A stretch of DNA of 64,000 nucleotides, from positions 62,001 to 126,000 of the forward strand of contig JACRAR010000062.1 in NCBI GenBank assembly GCA_016234745.1, written 5' to 3'. Within the stretch, counting starts at the first letter, position 1; each line of letters starts with the position of its first letter. Made by a program: the position numbers and the translations under genes. Source of the DNA: Betaproteobacteria bacterium. GTDB lineage: Bacteria > Pseudomonadota > Gammaproteobacteria > Burkholderiales > Rhodocyclaceae. The notes under the pieces were generated by a model. It was not told where the DNA came from and searched no databases. It was given only the letters and a program-made list of their open reading frames with translations. Positions 44,308 to 53,823 of the stretch are shown in pieces.

Positions 44308-45359
44308 TGAAAATATTTGATTGGCAGAAACCGCTTTGGCAGCTGCTGCTGGGCGATCTGCAGAACCTGCCCCATGCGATGATCATGGCGGGGGCGCAAG
44401 GCATGGGGAAACTGGCTTTTGCCCAGGCTTTTGCTGCTCGATTGTTATGTCAATCCATTGGCTTGACAGAGAATCCGGACCAGATGCCCTGCGGGCAATG
44501 TTCTTCCTGCACCTGGCTGGCTTCCGGCAACCATCCCGATTTTCGACTGGTTCAACCTGAAGGTGAAGGAGACGAGGAGGGCGAGGAAGCCTCGAAGGCG
44601 GCCCCAAATCCTGTCAAGCCAGGGCAGGGGCTCATCAAAGTAGAGCAGATCCGATCACTCAACGATTTTGTATTTATTGGTAGCCATGCGCAAGGAAAAC
44701 GCATTGCCATACTTTCCCCAGCAGAGTCTATGAATGCTGCAGCCGCCAATGCTCTTCTTAAAATACTTGAAGAACCTCCGGCAGGTGTATATTTTATATT
44801 GATTGTTAATTCATGGCACCATCTTCTGCCTACCATCCGCAGCCGTTGCCGAAAAATTGTCTTTCATTGTCCGGATCAGGAACTGGCGCAAGAATGGTTA
44901 ACTCAGGAGGGGGTGAAGTCAGCCGCAGAACTGTTGCAGTTGGTTGGTGGTGCTCCGCTTCTGGCAGCAAACTGGGTAGAGCAGGGCAGGCTCGAAACTT
45001 ATGGAAAGGCGTTGGAACCGCTGGCAGACAATCCCGATGATCCTGTAGCGATGGCGGCTAAATGGAGTGGGTTACTCAAGACTGAAACAGGATTCGGCTT
45101 GCCGCACTTGGTCGAAGCTCTGCAAAAATGGCTATATGATCTGCTGCTCTTGAAACTGACCGGCAAACTGAGTTATCACCAGGCTTGGCGCAAAAAGCTT
45201 GAGGTTCTGGAACGCCGAGCCAGCGTTGTCGGTCTCCTGGCGGGGTATCAGGAACTGCTTAAGATACGAGCCGTTGCCAGGCACCCGCTGAATACGCAGC
45301 TGTTTCTCGAGGATTTGGCGACCCGTTACCTTCGGTTGATTGCCTTAGAAAAACCATAA
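44307..45359 (+). CDS. holB: DNA polymerase III delta-prime subunit
   Basis: 350 residues. It resembles the AAA+ clamp-loader fold without a normal Walker A (GAQGMGKLAFAQAFAARLLC, Leu in place of Ser/Thr), and has a zinc module CGQCSSC and the SRC motif in IRSRCRKIVF. An acidic insertion (about residues 86-97, EGEGDEEGEEAS) precedes the usual IKVEQIRSL; this kind of insertion is seen in related bacteria. The pilZ gene often found next is absent, and tatD follows at 41 bp. Confidence 0.93.
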   Translation: MKIFDWQKPLWQLLLGDLQNLPHAMIMAGAQGMGKLAFAQAFAARLLCQSIGLTENPDQMPCGQCSSCTWLASGNHPDFRLVQPEGEGDEEGEEASKAAPNPVKPGQGLIKVEQIRSLNDFVFIGSHAQGKRIAILSPAESMNAAAANALLKILEEPPAGVYFILIVNSWHHLLPTIRSRCRKIVFHCPDQELAQEWLTQEGVKSAAELLQLVGGAPLLAANWVEQGRLETYGKALEPLADNPDDPVAMAAKWSGLLKTETGFGLPHLVEALQKWLYDLLLLKLTGKLSYHQAWRKKLEVLERRASVVGLLAGYQELLKIRAVARHPLNTQLFLEDLATRYLRLIALEKP

Positions 45360-45400
45360 CTTCTGCGTAAATTCATAAGTTTATATTTTTTTGGCAAATT

Positions 45401-46180
45401 ATGCTGGTTGATTCGCATTGTCATGTTGATTTTCCGGAACTTGCCGGACGGATCGAAAATGTACTCGGGGTAATGAGGGCGAATGGCGTGGATTACGCGC
45501 TTTGTGCTGCAGTAACTCTGGAGCGTCTGCCTGCCATGTTGGATTTGGTAATGAAACACGCCCAGTTTTTTGCATCTGTCGGAGTCCATCCGGATAATTC
45601 GGATGGACTCGAAGCAACGGTGGATGGCTTGCTGCAACTGGCTAAGCAGCCGAAAGTGGTCGCGATAGGCGAGACCGGTTTGGACTATTCCCGCCTGGAA
45701 GGCGATCTTGAGTGGCAGAGAGAACGCTTTCGCATTCATATCCGGGCAGCGATAGAATGTGGCAAACCATTGATTATTCACACACGAGAGGCTGCCGCAG
45801 ATACCCTGAAAATCATGCGCGAAGAGCAGGCCGGCAAGGCCGGGGGCGTAATGCATTGCTTCACGGAAACGCGGGAAATCGCGGAAGCAGCTTTGGAGAT
45901 GGGATTCTACATATCGTTTTCCGGGATAGTCACATTCAAGAATGCCATTCTGATCAAGGAAGTAGCTAGGCATGTCCCGATCGACAGGCTGCTGATCGAA
46001 ACCGATGCACCATATCTTGCCCCGGTACCTTATCGTGGCAAAACCAATGAACCCGGTTTTGTCCGCCATGTTGCCGAAGGGATAGCGAAGCTTCGTGGCA
46101 CGGAGCTGGAAACTCTTGCAAATGCAACAACCCAAAATTTCTTTAGATTGTTTTCTCACGCCCAAGCAGGTTTGCCATGA
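45401..46180 (+). CDS. TatD-family metal-dependent DNase
   Basis: 259 residues. Metal ligands are in DSHCHVDF (4-11), GETGLDYS (Glu), IIHTREA and the C-terminal LLIETDAPYLAPVPYRGKTNEP. Fits the TatD/YcfH subgroup that follows holB in many genomes. Probably acts in DNA repair or turnover in the cytoplasm. It overlaps the next gene by 4 bp. Confidence 0.93.
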   Translation: MLVDSHCHVDFPELAGRIENVLGVMRANGVDYALCAAVTLERLPAMLDLVMKHAQFFASVGVHPDNSDGLEATVDGLLQLAKQPKVVAIGETGLDYSRLEGDLEWQRERFRIHIRAAIECGKPLIIHTREAAADTLKIMREEQAGKAGGVMHCFTETREIAEAALEMGFYISFSGIVTFKNAILIKEVARHVPIDRLLIETDAPYLAPVPYRGKTNEPGFVRHVAEGIAKLRGTELETLANATTQNFFRLFSHAQAGLP

Positions 46181-46815
46181 ACAAGCAGTCCATTTTCATC
46201 GTCTGGATTTTTTCTCTGGTCGCGTTTTCGAACGCTATTGCAGGTGTTTATGAAGAGATGGTCACAGCCGTGAATATGAAAGACACGGCAACTGTTGGTC
46301 GATTATTGCAAAGAGGCATGGATGTGAATACATCCGACGCAATGGGCAATACGCTGCTCATGCTGGCAGCACGCAACGGAGACCTGCAAACTTTAGAAAT
46401 ACTATTAAGAAACAGAGCTAATTTATTGAAAATAAATAGTTACAAGGATACGGCAATTTTGCTTGCGGCGCTTCATGGCCACCTGCAATGCGTAGTCGCT
46501 TTGGTCGAAGCTGGTGCAGAACTTGACTCTGCAGGATGGACTCCGTTGATTTATTCTGCCTTCGAAGGCCATGTCAATGTTGTTCGTTATTTGCTGATGC
46601 GCGGGGTTAATATCAATGCGCAATCCGAAACCGGGATCAGCGCACTGATGGCCGCCAGCCGGAACAATCATGTTGAAATAGTCAAAATTCTTCTGGAAAA
46701 GAAGGCTGACCTGAGTTTATCGAATCAACTGGGCCAAACGGCATTGAACATGGCAGAGGCAGCAGGACATTCCGATATTGCCAAACTGCTTAAAGACAGT
46801 GAAAACCGTCGTTAG
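46177..46815 (+). CDS. Exported ankyrin-repeat protein
   Basis: 212 residues. A signal peptide (MNKQSIFIVWIFSLVAFSNA, cut after AIA) is followed by five ankyrin repeats, recognisable by NTLLMLAARNGDLQTLEILLRNRANL, TAILLAALHGHLQCVVALVEAGAEL, TPLIYSAFEGHVNVVRYLLMRGVNI, SALMAASRNNHVEIVKILLEKKADL and TALNMAEAAGHSDIAKLL. Such periplasmic ankyrin proteins commonly follow tatD in betaproteobacteria. Partner unknown. Codon usage is more AT-rich than in its neighbours. Confidence 0.88.
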   Translation: MNKQSIFIVWIFSLVAFSNAIAGVYEEMVTAVNMKDTATVGRLLQRGMDVNTSDAMGNTLLMLAARNGDLQTLEILLRNRANLLKINSYKDTAILLAALHGHLQCVVALVEAGAELDSAGWTPLIYSAFEGHVNVVRYLLMRGVNINAQSETGISALMAASRNNHVEIVKILLEKKADLSLSNQLGQTALNMAEAAGHSDIAKLLKDSENRR

Positions 46816-46988
46816 CAGCTGTATTTTCTGCCAGACATAATTTCGCATAATCGGCATTATGTTAAATATTAAGTATAGGGATAATCTTGCGTTAAATCAA
46901 ACCTTCTCCCGAATTAATGGTGCACCGCAATCACAGCCACTACAATGATTAATATCGCTATTGCTGGATTAACAAAAGGAACTCCCAC
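46816..46988 (+). promoter_or_regulatory. AT-rich leader of the hox operon
   Basis: The 173-bp gap holds an inverted repeat CATAAT (46846-46851), CGGC, ATTATG (46856-46861), a -10-like GATAAT about 20 bp downstream, and AAAAGGAA just before hoxF. No sigma-54 -24/-12 element of the kind found before many hydrogenase operons was found. Promoter placement is uncertain. Confidence 0.3.
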
Positions 46989-48812
46989 ATGACTATCCAG
47001 AACAAGGCTGAGATCATTGATGCGATCCTCGCGCGTCACCGGGACAAGCCAACCCGCCTCATGCAGATTTTAAGAGAGACTCAGGAGGAACTTGGCTGGC
47101 TTTCAAAAAAGACCTTGTCGATGATTGCACGTGGCACACGCCAGCCTCTCGCGCGTGTTGAGGGAGTCGCAAGCTTTTACAGCTTTTTCCATACAGAACC
47201 TCTGGGACGGTACTGCGTGCTTTGGAGCGACAACATTACCGACCGAATGCTCGGCAGTGTCGAATTGATGCGGGAAATGTGCAAGAAGCTATGGCTGGAA
47301 CCGGGGCGGGTTTCTGAAGATGGGCTTGTCAGTGTCTCATCCACTTCATGCACCGGCATGTGCGATCAAGGACCGGCAATCCTCGTCAATTACCGGGCAA
47401 TTCCGCACATGTCTTCAGAACGTGTCGGGCAAACTGTCGATCTGATTCGCTCGGAAACACCCGTTTCCAAATGGCCAGCAGAGTTATTTTCGATCTCCGA
47501 CAACATTCGGCGCAGGGACATTCTGCTCGGCAACATCTCGCGGCCTGGGGATGCTCTGCGCGCGGCAATCGCCCGCGGTGCTCAGCCCACACTGGATGAA
47601 ATCAAACTTTCAAACCTGCGTGGCCGGGGTGGTGCAGGGTTTTCAACTGGCTTGAAATGGGAAACCTGCCGCAATGCTGAAGGTTCCGGAGCAGATCCCG
47701 AACACTACGTTATATGTAATGCCGATGAAGGCGAGCCGGGCACCTTCAAGGACCGTGTGCTTCTGACTGCCCAGGCGGACCTGGTTTTCGAGGGGATGAC
47801 GGTCGCCGCATACATTCTGGGTGCTCGCCTCGGCATGTTGTATTTGCGCGGTGAATACCGCTATCTGCTTGACCACCTGGAAAGCGTACTGGCACGCAGG
47901 CGCAAAGACAAGCAGCTGGGCCATGGCATCCTTGATCATGCGGGCTTCGATTTTGACATCGAAATTCATTTTGGCGCGGGCGCTTATATCTGCGGCGAGG
48001 AATCAGCGCTGATCGAATCCCTAGAAGGAAAGCGCGGAGTACCTCGCAACCGGCCGCCTTTTCCTGTAACACAGGGATACCTGGGGCAGCCGACGATAGT
48101 CAACAATGTGGAAACCCTTGCGTCTGCGGCGCTTATCACCATGAAGGGTGGAGAGTGGTTCCGCGAAATAGGGACGGAAAAATCAGCAGGTTCCAAGATT
48201 CTTTCCGTGTCGGGTGATTGCACACGACCGGGTATCTACGAATATCCGTTTGGTGTCAGGGTGGCCGAGGTTCTGGCTGACTGTGGCGCGGCTGCCGAGA
48301 ATACCCAGGCAGTCCAGATTTCCGGTCCTTCCGGGGTCTGCATTGCCTCGGATGAATTCAAGCGCAAGATTGGTTTTGAGGATTTGGCGACTGCGGGCGC
48401 GTTCATGGTGTTCAACAACAAGCGTGACATGTTCCTGGTCGCGCGCAATTTTTCCCACTTTTTCGCTCATGAAAGTTGTGGCTTTTGCACGCCTTGCCGG
48501 GTCGGGACAACGCTCCTGAAGAACTGCATGGATAAAATCGAAGCAGGTCACGGTAGCGAGTACGACATCAACGAAATATTCAAGATCAATCACTTGCTGC
48601 AGGCTGCGAGTCACTGCGGCCTGGGCCACACGGCGTGCAACCCGATGTTCGACACGCTACAAAAATTCCGTCCCGCCTATCAGCGGCGTCTCAACTCGCT
48701 GGCGTTTGAGCCTGCTTTCGATCTCGACAAGGCACTTTCCCAGGCGCGCCAGATGACCGGCCGCGACGATGCTGACGCGCACTTGAAAAACACGATGGAG
48801 GTGAAGGCATGA
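46989..48812 (+). CDS. hoxF: NAD-reducing hydrogenase, diaphorase large subunit HoxF
   Basis: 607 residues, like HoxF of Cupriavidus (about 600). An N-terminal NuoE-like domain (about 1-150: RPTRLMQILRETQEELGWL, SVSSTSCTGMCDQGPA) is fused to a NuoF-like domain with the NAD/FMN site LRGRGGAGFSTGLKWE (about 208-223), CNADEGEPGTFKDR and GAGAYICGEESALIESLEG, and the [4Fe-4S] motif ESCGFCTPCRVGTTLL (about 495-510). Passes electrons from the hydrogenase module to NAD+ in the cytoplasm. First gene of hoxFUYHW. Confidence 0.96.
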   Translation: MTIQNKAEIIDAILARHRDKPTRLMQILRETQEELGWLSKKTLSMIARGTRQPLARVEGVASFYSFFHTEPLGRYCVLWSDNITDRMLGSVELMREMCKKLWLEPGRVSEDGLVSVSSTSCTGMCDQGPAILVNYRAIPHMSSERVGQTVDLIRSETPVSKWPAELFSISDNIRRRDILLGNISRPGDALRAAIARGAQPTLDEIKLSNLRGRGGAGFSTGLKWETCRNAEGSGADPEHYVICNADEGEPGTFKDRVLLTAQADLVFEGMTVAAYILGARLGMLYLRGEYRYLLDHLESVLARRRKDKQLGHGILDHAGFDFDIEIHFGAGAYICGEESALIESLEGKRGVPRNRPPFPVTQGYLGQPTIVNNVETLASAALITMKGGEWFREIGTEKSAGSKILSVSGDCTRPGIYEYPFGVRVAEVLADCGAAAENTQAVQISGPSGVCIASDEFKRKIGFEDLATAGAFMVFNNKRDMFLVARNFSHFFAHESCGFCTPCRVGTTLLKNCMDKIEAGHGSEYDINEIFKINHLLQAASHCGLGHTACNPMFDTLQKFRPAYQRRLNSLAFEPAFDLDKALSQARQMTGRDDADAHLKNTMEVKA

Positions 48813-49561
48813 GCGCGACCCCCGACACTGTCACTACACCAACATTCCAACTGGATGGCGAGGAAATTCCTTTCCAACCAGGACAAACGATCATTCAGGC
48901 AGCACTCGCCGCGGGTAAATACATTCCGCATCTGTGCTTTCACCCTGAATTCAAGCCTCACGGATCTTGCAAGCTCTGCCTGGTGAAAATCAGCGGCCGC
49001 CCTGCTGCTTCCTGCACCACCGTCGCACAAGCCGGCTTGTCTGTCGAAAGCGAGATACCGGAAGTCCAGGACAAGCGGCGCACCTTGGTGCAGATGCTCC
49101 TGGTTGAGGGGAATCATTTTTGTCCCTCCTGCGAAAAGAGCGGCAATTGCATGCTGCAGGCGCTGGGTTACGAGCTGGGTGTCATGTCGCCGCATTTCCC
49201 ACAAATTTTTCCGGTCCGTCCGGTTGACGCCTCGCACAAGGAAATTCTGCTCGATTTCAATCGCTGCATTCTTTGCGAGTTGTGCGTGCGTGCCAGCAAC
49301 GAAGTAGACCAGAAAAATGTATTTGCCCTGGCCGGGCGCGGCATTTCCAAGCACCTGATCGTCAATAGCGAAAGCGGGCGTCTCGCTGACACCAATTTTT
49401 CCGCCACTGACAAAGCGGCCCAGGTTTGCCCGGTCGGCGTGATTTTGCCCAAGCGTGTCGGGTTCGCGATCCCGATTGGGAAGCGCAAATTCGATTTGAA
49501 GCCGATCAGTGATCCGGGTGCGAGTGCCGGATGTGCCGAGCATGCCGAAGGAGGCGCATGA
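48809..49561 (+). CDS. hoxU: NAD-reducing hydrogenase, diaphorase small subunit HoxU
   Basis: 250 residues. It has the [2Fe-2S] ferredoxin fold with CFHPEFKPHGSCKLC and a later Cys in AASCTT, a His-Cys3 cluster site (HFCPSCEKSGNCMLQALGY) and the Cys of CILCELCVRASNEV. It is homologous to the N-terminal part of NuoG, and links HoxF with HoxYH. ATGA overlaps join it to hoxF and hoxY. The length is typical (about 235-240) plus a short tail. Confidence 0.95.
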   Translation: MSATPDTVTTPTFQLDGEEIPFQPGQTIIQAALAAGKYIPHLCFHPEFKPHGSCKLCLVKISGRPAASCTTVAQAGLSVESEIPEVQDKRRTLVQMLLVEGNHFCPSCEKSGNCMLQALGYELGVMSPHFPQIFPVRPVDASHKEILLDFNRCILCELCVRASNEVDQKNVFALAGRGISKHLIVNSESGRLADTNFSATDKAAQVCPVGVILPKRVGFAIPIGKRKFDLKPISDPGASAGCAEHAEGGA

Positions 49562-50100
49562 TGGACAGGAAACTCAAGGTCGCGACGACCTCCCTGGCAG
49601 GCTGTTTCGGCTGCCACATGTCTTTCCTGGATATTGACGAGCGGTTGCTCGATTTGATCCAGTTGATCGAATTCGATCGCTCGCCGTTAACTGACATCAA
49701 GCATTGCGGTCCCTGCGATCTGGGAATCATCGAGGGCGGCGTCTGCAATGCGGAAAATGTGCATGTGCTGCGGGAATTTCGGCGCAACTGCAAGATTCTC
49801 ATCGCGCTGGGCGCCTGCGCCATCAACGGCGGTTTGCCGGCGCAGCGCAACCAACTGGATCTGCGCGATATTCTCGAGGAGGTTTACCAGACCGAACCAG
49901 GCCTGACCCACGGCGGAATTCCCAATGATCCCGAACTGCCGCTGCCGCTCAACAAGGTTCATCCGATTCATGAAGTCGTCAAGATCGACTATTTTCTGCC
50001 GGGCTGTCCCCCTCCGGCCGATGCCATCTGGAAGTTTCTTACCGATCTTCTCGCCGGTCGCACGCCCCATCTGGGCCATGGCCTGCTCCACTACGATTGA
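49558..50100 (+). CDS. hoxY: NAD-reducing hydrogenase small subunit HoxY
   Basis: 180 residues from the ATG at 49558 (ATG-ATG; 49561 is the alternative), overlapping the hoxU stop by 4 bp. The proximal [4Fe-4S] ligands are in GCFGCHMSFLD (Cys16, Cys19), LGACAINGG and the C-terminal LPGCPPPADAIW. As in other group 3d enzymes there is no Tat signal, so the enzyme is cytoplasmic. It pairs with HoxH. Confidence 0.95.
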   Translation: MMDRKLKVATTSLAGCFGCHMSFLDIDERLLDLIQLIEFDRSPLTDIKHCGPCDLGIIEGGVCNAENVHVLREFRRNCKILIALGACAINGGLPAQRNQLDLRDILEEVYQTEPGLTHGGIPNDPELPLPLNKVHPIHEVVKIDYFLPGCPPPADAIWKFLTDLLAGRTPHLGHGLLHYD

Positions 50101-50109
50101 GGCAATATC

Positions 50110-51594
50110 ATGAGCTTCAAACTGGAAACTGCCGTCTACCCCGAAAAGTTGAAACGAGTCGCGATCGAGCCGGTATCTCGGGTAGAAGGTCATGGCAAGG
50201 TCACCATCCTGCTCGACGAAAACGATCAAGTGCATCAAGTGCGTCTGCATATCGTCGAATTCCGCGGCTTCGAAAAATTCATCCAGGGCCGGCCCTATTG
50301 GGAAGTGCCAGTGATGGTGCAGCGTCTTTGCGGCATTTGTCCGGTTTCCCACCATCTCGCCGCATCCAAGGCGCTTGACATGATCATTGGCGCCAAGCTC
50401 ACACCCACAGCGGAAAAACTGCGTCGCCTGATGCATGCCGGTCAGATGTTGCAGTCGCATGCCCTGCACTTCTTCCACCTCTCCTCGCCTGATCTGATGT
50501 TCGGTTTTGGCTCGGATGCTGCCCAGCGCAATGTCGTCGGAATCATCTCGGCCTTTCCTGAGGTAGCGAAAAAAGGCGTGCTGCTGCGCAAGTACGGCCA
50601 GGAGGTCATACGCCATACCGCCGGCAAGCGGGTGCATGGCACCGGTTCGGTGCCTGGCGGGGTCAACAAGTCCCTCACCGTCGATGAGCGCGATCAGCTG
50701 CTCAAGGATATCTACCAGATGGTGGCTTGGAGCCGCGAAGCAGTCCAGATCATCCGCGGCCTGTTCGAAAAAAATCTCGAGGAATACAACGCCTTCGGAC
50801 GTTTTCCCGCCAACAGCATGAGTCTGGTGCGAGCCGACGGAGCGATGGATTTGTATCATGGCGGATTGCGCGCGCGCGACGCGGCTGGCAAAGTGATTTT
50901 CGACCACCACAATTACGAGCACTATTGGGAAGTGATTTCCGAGGACGTCAAGCCCTGGTCCTACATGAAGTTCCCGTTCATGAAAGCATTCGGTCCGGAT
51001 GATGGCTGGTATCGCGTCGGGCCGCTGGCTCGCGTGTCCAACTGCGATTTCATACCGACACCGCTGGCGGACAAGGCCCGTGAGGAATTCCTGGCTTTCG
51101 ACGCCGGACGCGCGGCCGGCGCCACGCTAGGCTATCACTGGGCGCGCATGATCGAAATGCTGCATGCGGCGGAGACCATCAAGGACCTGCTGCACGATGA
51201 AGATATTCTGGGTACGGACTTGATGGCGAAGGGCGAACGGGTGCAACGCGGCGTAGGCGTGATCGAGGCGCCGCGTGGCACGCTGATTCATCACTATCGG
51301 GTGAATGAGGACGACCAGGTGATCCGCGCCAATCTGATTGTCTCGACCACCCACAACAATCAGCCGATGAACGAGGCTATCCGCCAGGTGGCAAAACAGT
51401 ATCTGAACGGGAAGAAACTTACCGAGGGCCTGCTCAACCACATCGAGGTGGCGATCCGCTGCTTCGATCCATGCCTGTCCTGTGCCACGCATGCCCTCGG
51501 GCAGATGCCGCTGGAAGTAAGCCTGATCGATGCCAAGGGCGGATGTCTCGACCGCATGGTCAAGAACCAGCAAGCGGCCAGTTTGACTGATTGA
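50110..51594 (+). CDS. hoxH: NAD-reducing hydrogenase large subunit HoxH ([NiFe] site)
   Basis: 494 residues. Ni-Fe ligands are RLCGICPVSHH (Cys74, Cys77) at the N-terminal side and DPCLSCATH (Cys455, Cys458) near the end. A C-terminal peptide of about 33 residues after the DPCxxCxxH motif would be removed by a maturation protease, whose candidate gene follows directly (hoxW, 4-bp overlap). Group 3d bidirectional/soluble type, by association with HoxFU. It oxidises H2 with NAD+. Confidence 0.96.
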   Translation: MSFKLETAVYPEKLKRVAIEPVSRVEGHGKVTILLDENDQVHQVRLHIVEFRGFEKFIQGRPYWEVPVMVQRLCGICPVSHHLAASKALDMIIGAKLTPTAEKLRRLMHAGQMLQSHALHFFHLSSPDLMFGFGSDAAQRNVVGIISAFPEVAKKGVLLRKYGQEVIRHTAGKRVHGTGSVPGGVNKSLTVDERDQLLKDIYQMVAWSREAVQIIRGLFEKNLEEYNAFGRFPANSMSLVRADGAMDLYHGGLRARDAAGKVIFDHHNYEHYWEVISEDVKPWSYMKFPFMKAFGPDDGWYRVGPLARVSNCDFIPTPLADKAREEFLAFDAGRAAGATLGYHWARMIEMLHAAETIKDLLHDEDILGTDLMAKGERVQRGVGVIEAPRGTLIHHYRVNEDDQVIRANLIVSTTHNNQPMNEAIRQVAKQYLNGKKLTEGLLNHIEVAIRCFDPCLSCATHALGQMPLEVSLIDAKGGCLDRMVKNQQAASLTD

Positions 51595-52031
51595 AAGCGC
51601 CGGTTCTCATCTTCGGCTGGGGCAATCCGAGCCGCGGCGACGATGCGGTCGGGCCGTTGCTGGTGGAACGCATCGATGCCTTGAATTTCCCTGGAGTTGA
51701 ATGCCTGACGGACTTTCAACTCCAGGTGGAACATGCGCTTGATCTCAAAGGCAGGCAGCGCGTGCTGTTCATCGATGCCAGTGTTGACGCGGCTAGTCCC
51801 TTCACCGTGACGCCCCTCATCCCGGGTAAGGACGCCAGCTTCACCAGCCACGCCATGTCGCCCCAGGCGATCCTGCACGCCTTCGCGCAGCTGGAAGGCC
51901 ATCCTCCTCCGCCAAGCTGGTTGCTGGCCATACGCGGCGAAAGCTTTGAACTGGGCGAACCGCTCAGTTCTTCCGTCGAACTGCATTTGAAAGCGGCCCA
52001 GACGTGGGTGGAAAGTTGGCTTGCCGCCTGA
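51591..52031 (+). CDS. hoxW: Hydrogenase maturation endopeptidase HoxW
   Basis: 146 residues with a TTG start that overlaps the hoxH stop. The family motif FGWGNPSRGDDAVGPLLVER is at the N-terminus, with the nickel-binding Asp in GDDA, followed by DFQLQVEHALDLKG and LFIDASVDA. It cleaves the HoxH C-terminal peptide once nickel is loaded. No hypABCDEF genes are near, so the general maturation factors must be elsewhere. Confidence 0.9.
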   Translation: MKAPVLIFGWGNPSRGDDAVGPLLVERIDALNFPGVECLTDFQLQVEHALDLKGRQRVLFIDASVDAASPFTVTPLIPGKDASFTSHAMSPQAILHAFAQLEGHPPPPSWLLAIRGESFELGEPLSSSVELHLKAAQTWVESWLAA

Positions 52032-52043
52032 ATCCGCCAGCGG

Positions 52044-52583
52044 CTAGGTCGGCGTCAATCGCCAGCGCCCGATGAGCTTGTATTGAGCCCCTTGCGGCAA
52101 GAGCTGGGATTCGGCCAAGACGAAGTCCTGTACCGGCCAATCAAATGTTTCGAATTTGGGCAATTCTGGAGCACCGCGCGCCTTGCGCAGCAAGGTCACA
52201 TGCGCGACGAAATCGCGCAATTCGATCGGCAGTCCCTCCTCGGTCAGACGTTCTGCAAGTTGTCCGGCCAAAGTCAGCAAGGGCAGCGGAGGTTCGCTGC
52301 AACCTGCCCAGGCGACTTGCTTCTTCTGCCAGCACGACCAGCGGTCGACATGCAGCGTAAAGGGCATCCCATGCACGCGAGCCGCAGCAGCGCGCAAGTT
52401 CTCGATGTGATGCGCGGGGACGTTGCCGAGGAAAAGCAGGGTCATGTGCAGCATGTCGCGCTGTACCTGACGGCCGCCGCAGACGGCATGCAGTTGTTTT
52501 CCTGCTTGATGAAGCCGGCTTGCGGTAGCCGCGTCCGGCCACAGGGCAAAAAAAACGCGCCGTTTGTCTGCTGACTCAGGCAT
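52044..52583 (-). CDS. thpR: RNA 2',3'-cyclic phosphodiesterase (ThpR/LigT)
   Basis: 179 residues from ATG 52583, the typical length; longer in-frame starts would run deep into ispF. Both HxTL motifs of the 2H superfamily are present: [10 protein letters not shown] and [20 protein letters not shown] at the N-terminus fits. It overlaps the end of ispF by 8 bp and is in the same operon as ispF and ispD. Confidence 0.92.
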   Translation of the reverse strand: MPESADKRRVFFALWPDAATASRLHQAGKQLHAVCGGRQVQRDMLHMTLLFLGNVPAHHIENLRAAAARVHGMPFTLHVDRWSCWQKKQVAWAGCSEPPLPLLTLAGQLAERLTEEGLPIELRDFVAHVTLLRKARGAPELPKFETFDWPVQDFVLAESQLLPQGAQYKLIGRWRLTPT

Positions 52584-53061
52584 CGCTGCGCACGAGCAAG
52601 GCGACCGCTTGCGCTGCGATACCCTCGCCGCGTCCGGTAAAGCCGAGCCGCTCGGTGGTCTTGCCCTTGATATTGATGCAGGCCGGATCCACTTGCAGAT
52701 CGGCGGCAATGTTGTGCTGCATGCTGCCCACATAAGGCGCGATGCGCGGCGCCTGGGCGATGACGGTGGCGTCGAGGTTCCCTACCCGCCAGCCGGCCTG
52801 ACTCACTGTGTTCATGGCATCGCGCAGCAGCACGCGACTGTCGGCGCCTGCCCAGCGTGCATCGGAGTCCGGGAAATGCCGGCCGATGTCGCCCAGGCCG
52901 GCCGCGCCAAGCAGGGCGTCCGTAATCGCATGCAGCAGCACATCGGCATCCGAATGGCCATACAGGCCGCGCTCGAAGGGTATCTCGACACCGCCCAGCA
53001 GCAGCTTGCGTCCAGGCACAAGCGGATGCACATCGTAGCCTTGTCCTATGCGTATATTCAA
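52576..53061 (-). CDS. ispF: 2-C-methyl-D-erythritol 2,4-cyclodiphosphate synthase
   Basis: 161 residues from the TTG at 53061, chosen because it overlaps the ispD stop (TTGA) and has GGAG 7 bp upstream; a longer ATG start at 53091 would overlap ispD by 34 bp. Zinc and substrate residues are in GQGYDVHPL and [24 protein letters not shown], and [20 protein letters not shown]-like ending [12 protein letters not shown]. It forms the cyclic diphosphate in the MEP isoprenoid pathway. Confidence 0.95.
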   Translation of the reverse strand: MNIRIGQGYDVHPLVPGRKLLLGGVEIPFERGLYGHSDADVLLHAITDALLGAAGLGDIGRHFPDSDARWAGADSRVLLRDAMNTVSQAGWRVGNLDATVIAQAPRIAPYVGSMQHNIAADLQVDPACINIKGKTTERLGFTGRGEGIAAQAVALLVRSDA

Positions 53062-53762
53062 TTTTCGTCTCCGCGATGTTGCAGAATCCACTTGGCAAGC
53101 AGCAGATCAAGGGGATAAGTGACTTTGAGATTGGTCGGATCCGCCGCGACAAGCTTGGGATGGAATCCGATCGCCTCCATGGCGCTCGCTTCGTCGGTCA
53201 CATTGGCGTGATTTTCCAAAGCGCGGCGCAGATAGGTATGACGGAACATCTGTGGCGTTTGGGCCTGCCACAGCGCTTCGCGCGATACGGTGGCGCCGAT
53301 GTCTCCCATCGCATCGGCACGCTTCAGAGTATCCGTTACCGGTACTGCGAGAATGCCGCCGTCATCGGTATCGGCGACACCGTCGATGAGCGCATCCACA
53401 TGCCATGGCGCCAGGCACGGACGCGCCGCGTCATGCACCAGGATCCAGTCTTGCGCCTGGACCTGGGTTGCCGTGGCGCGCAAACCATTTCGGACGCTTT
53501 CCGCGCGTGTTGCGCCGCCGCAGAACAAAGGCGCGAGTTTTGGCTCCAGTTCCGTCCAGTCGTACCGGTTCCAATCGCTGTCGTCGGGAGACAGCACGAC
53601 AAATACCTTCCGGATTCTTGCGACATCGCACAAGGTGGCGAGCGCGTGATAAATCAGCGGCTTGTCTGCCAGCGGCAGATATTGCTTGGGTCGCTCACCA
53701 CCCATGCGTGCGCCGCTGCCTGCGGCAGGCACCAGGGCGAAATAGGCTGCGGGCGGAGTCAT
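53058..53762 (-). CDS. ispD: 2-C-methyl-D-erythritol 4-phosphate cytidylyltransferase
   Basis: 234 residues from ATG 53762 ([17 protein letters not shown]); longer in-frame starts are not supported. The CTP-binding [19 protein letters not shown] and VHDAARPC motifs, [17 protein letters not shown] and TDEASAMEA are all present. It precedes ispF with a 4-bp overlap, the common ispDF arrangement. Confidence 0.96.
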   Translation of the reverse strand: MTPPAAYFALVPAAGSGARMGGERPKQYLPLADKPLIYHALATLCDVARIRKVFVVLSPDDSDWNRYDWTELEPKLAPLFCGGATRAESVRNGLRATATQVQAQDWILVHDAARPCLAPWHVDALIDGVADTDDGGILAVPVTDTLKRADAMGDIGATVSREALWQAQTPQMFRHTYLRRALENHANVTDEASAMEAIGFHPKLVAADPTNLKVTYPLDLLLAKWILQHRGDEN

Positions 53763-53823
53763 ATCGGGATTGTAAGGATTAGAATCTTTAAACGCCACTT
53801 TGCGCCATATGGAGCAGATTGCG

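Noticed and set aside
44560-44600. The acidic stretch in HolB as a sign of frame error or insertion
   Set aside because: The frame continues into the normal IKVEQIRSL block and such acidic inserts occur in related delta-prime subunits.
46816-46988. A sigma-54 promoter for the hox operon
   Set aside because: TGGTGCACCGCAATCA near 46919 recalls the -24 half but the -12 TTGC element is missing at the needed distance.
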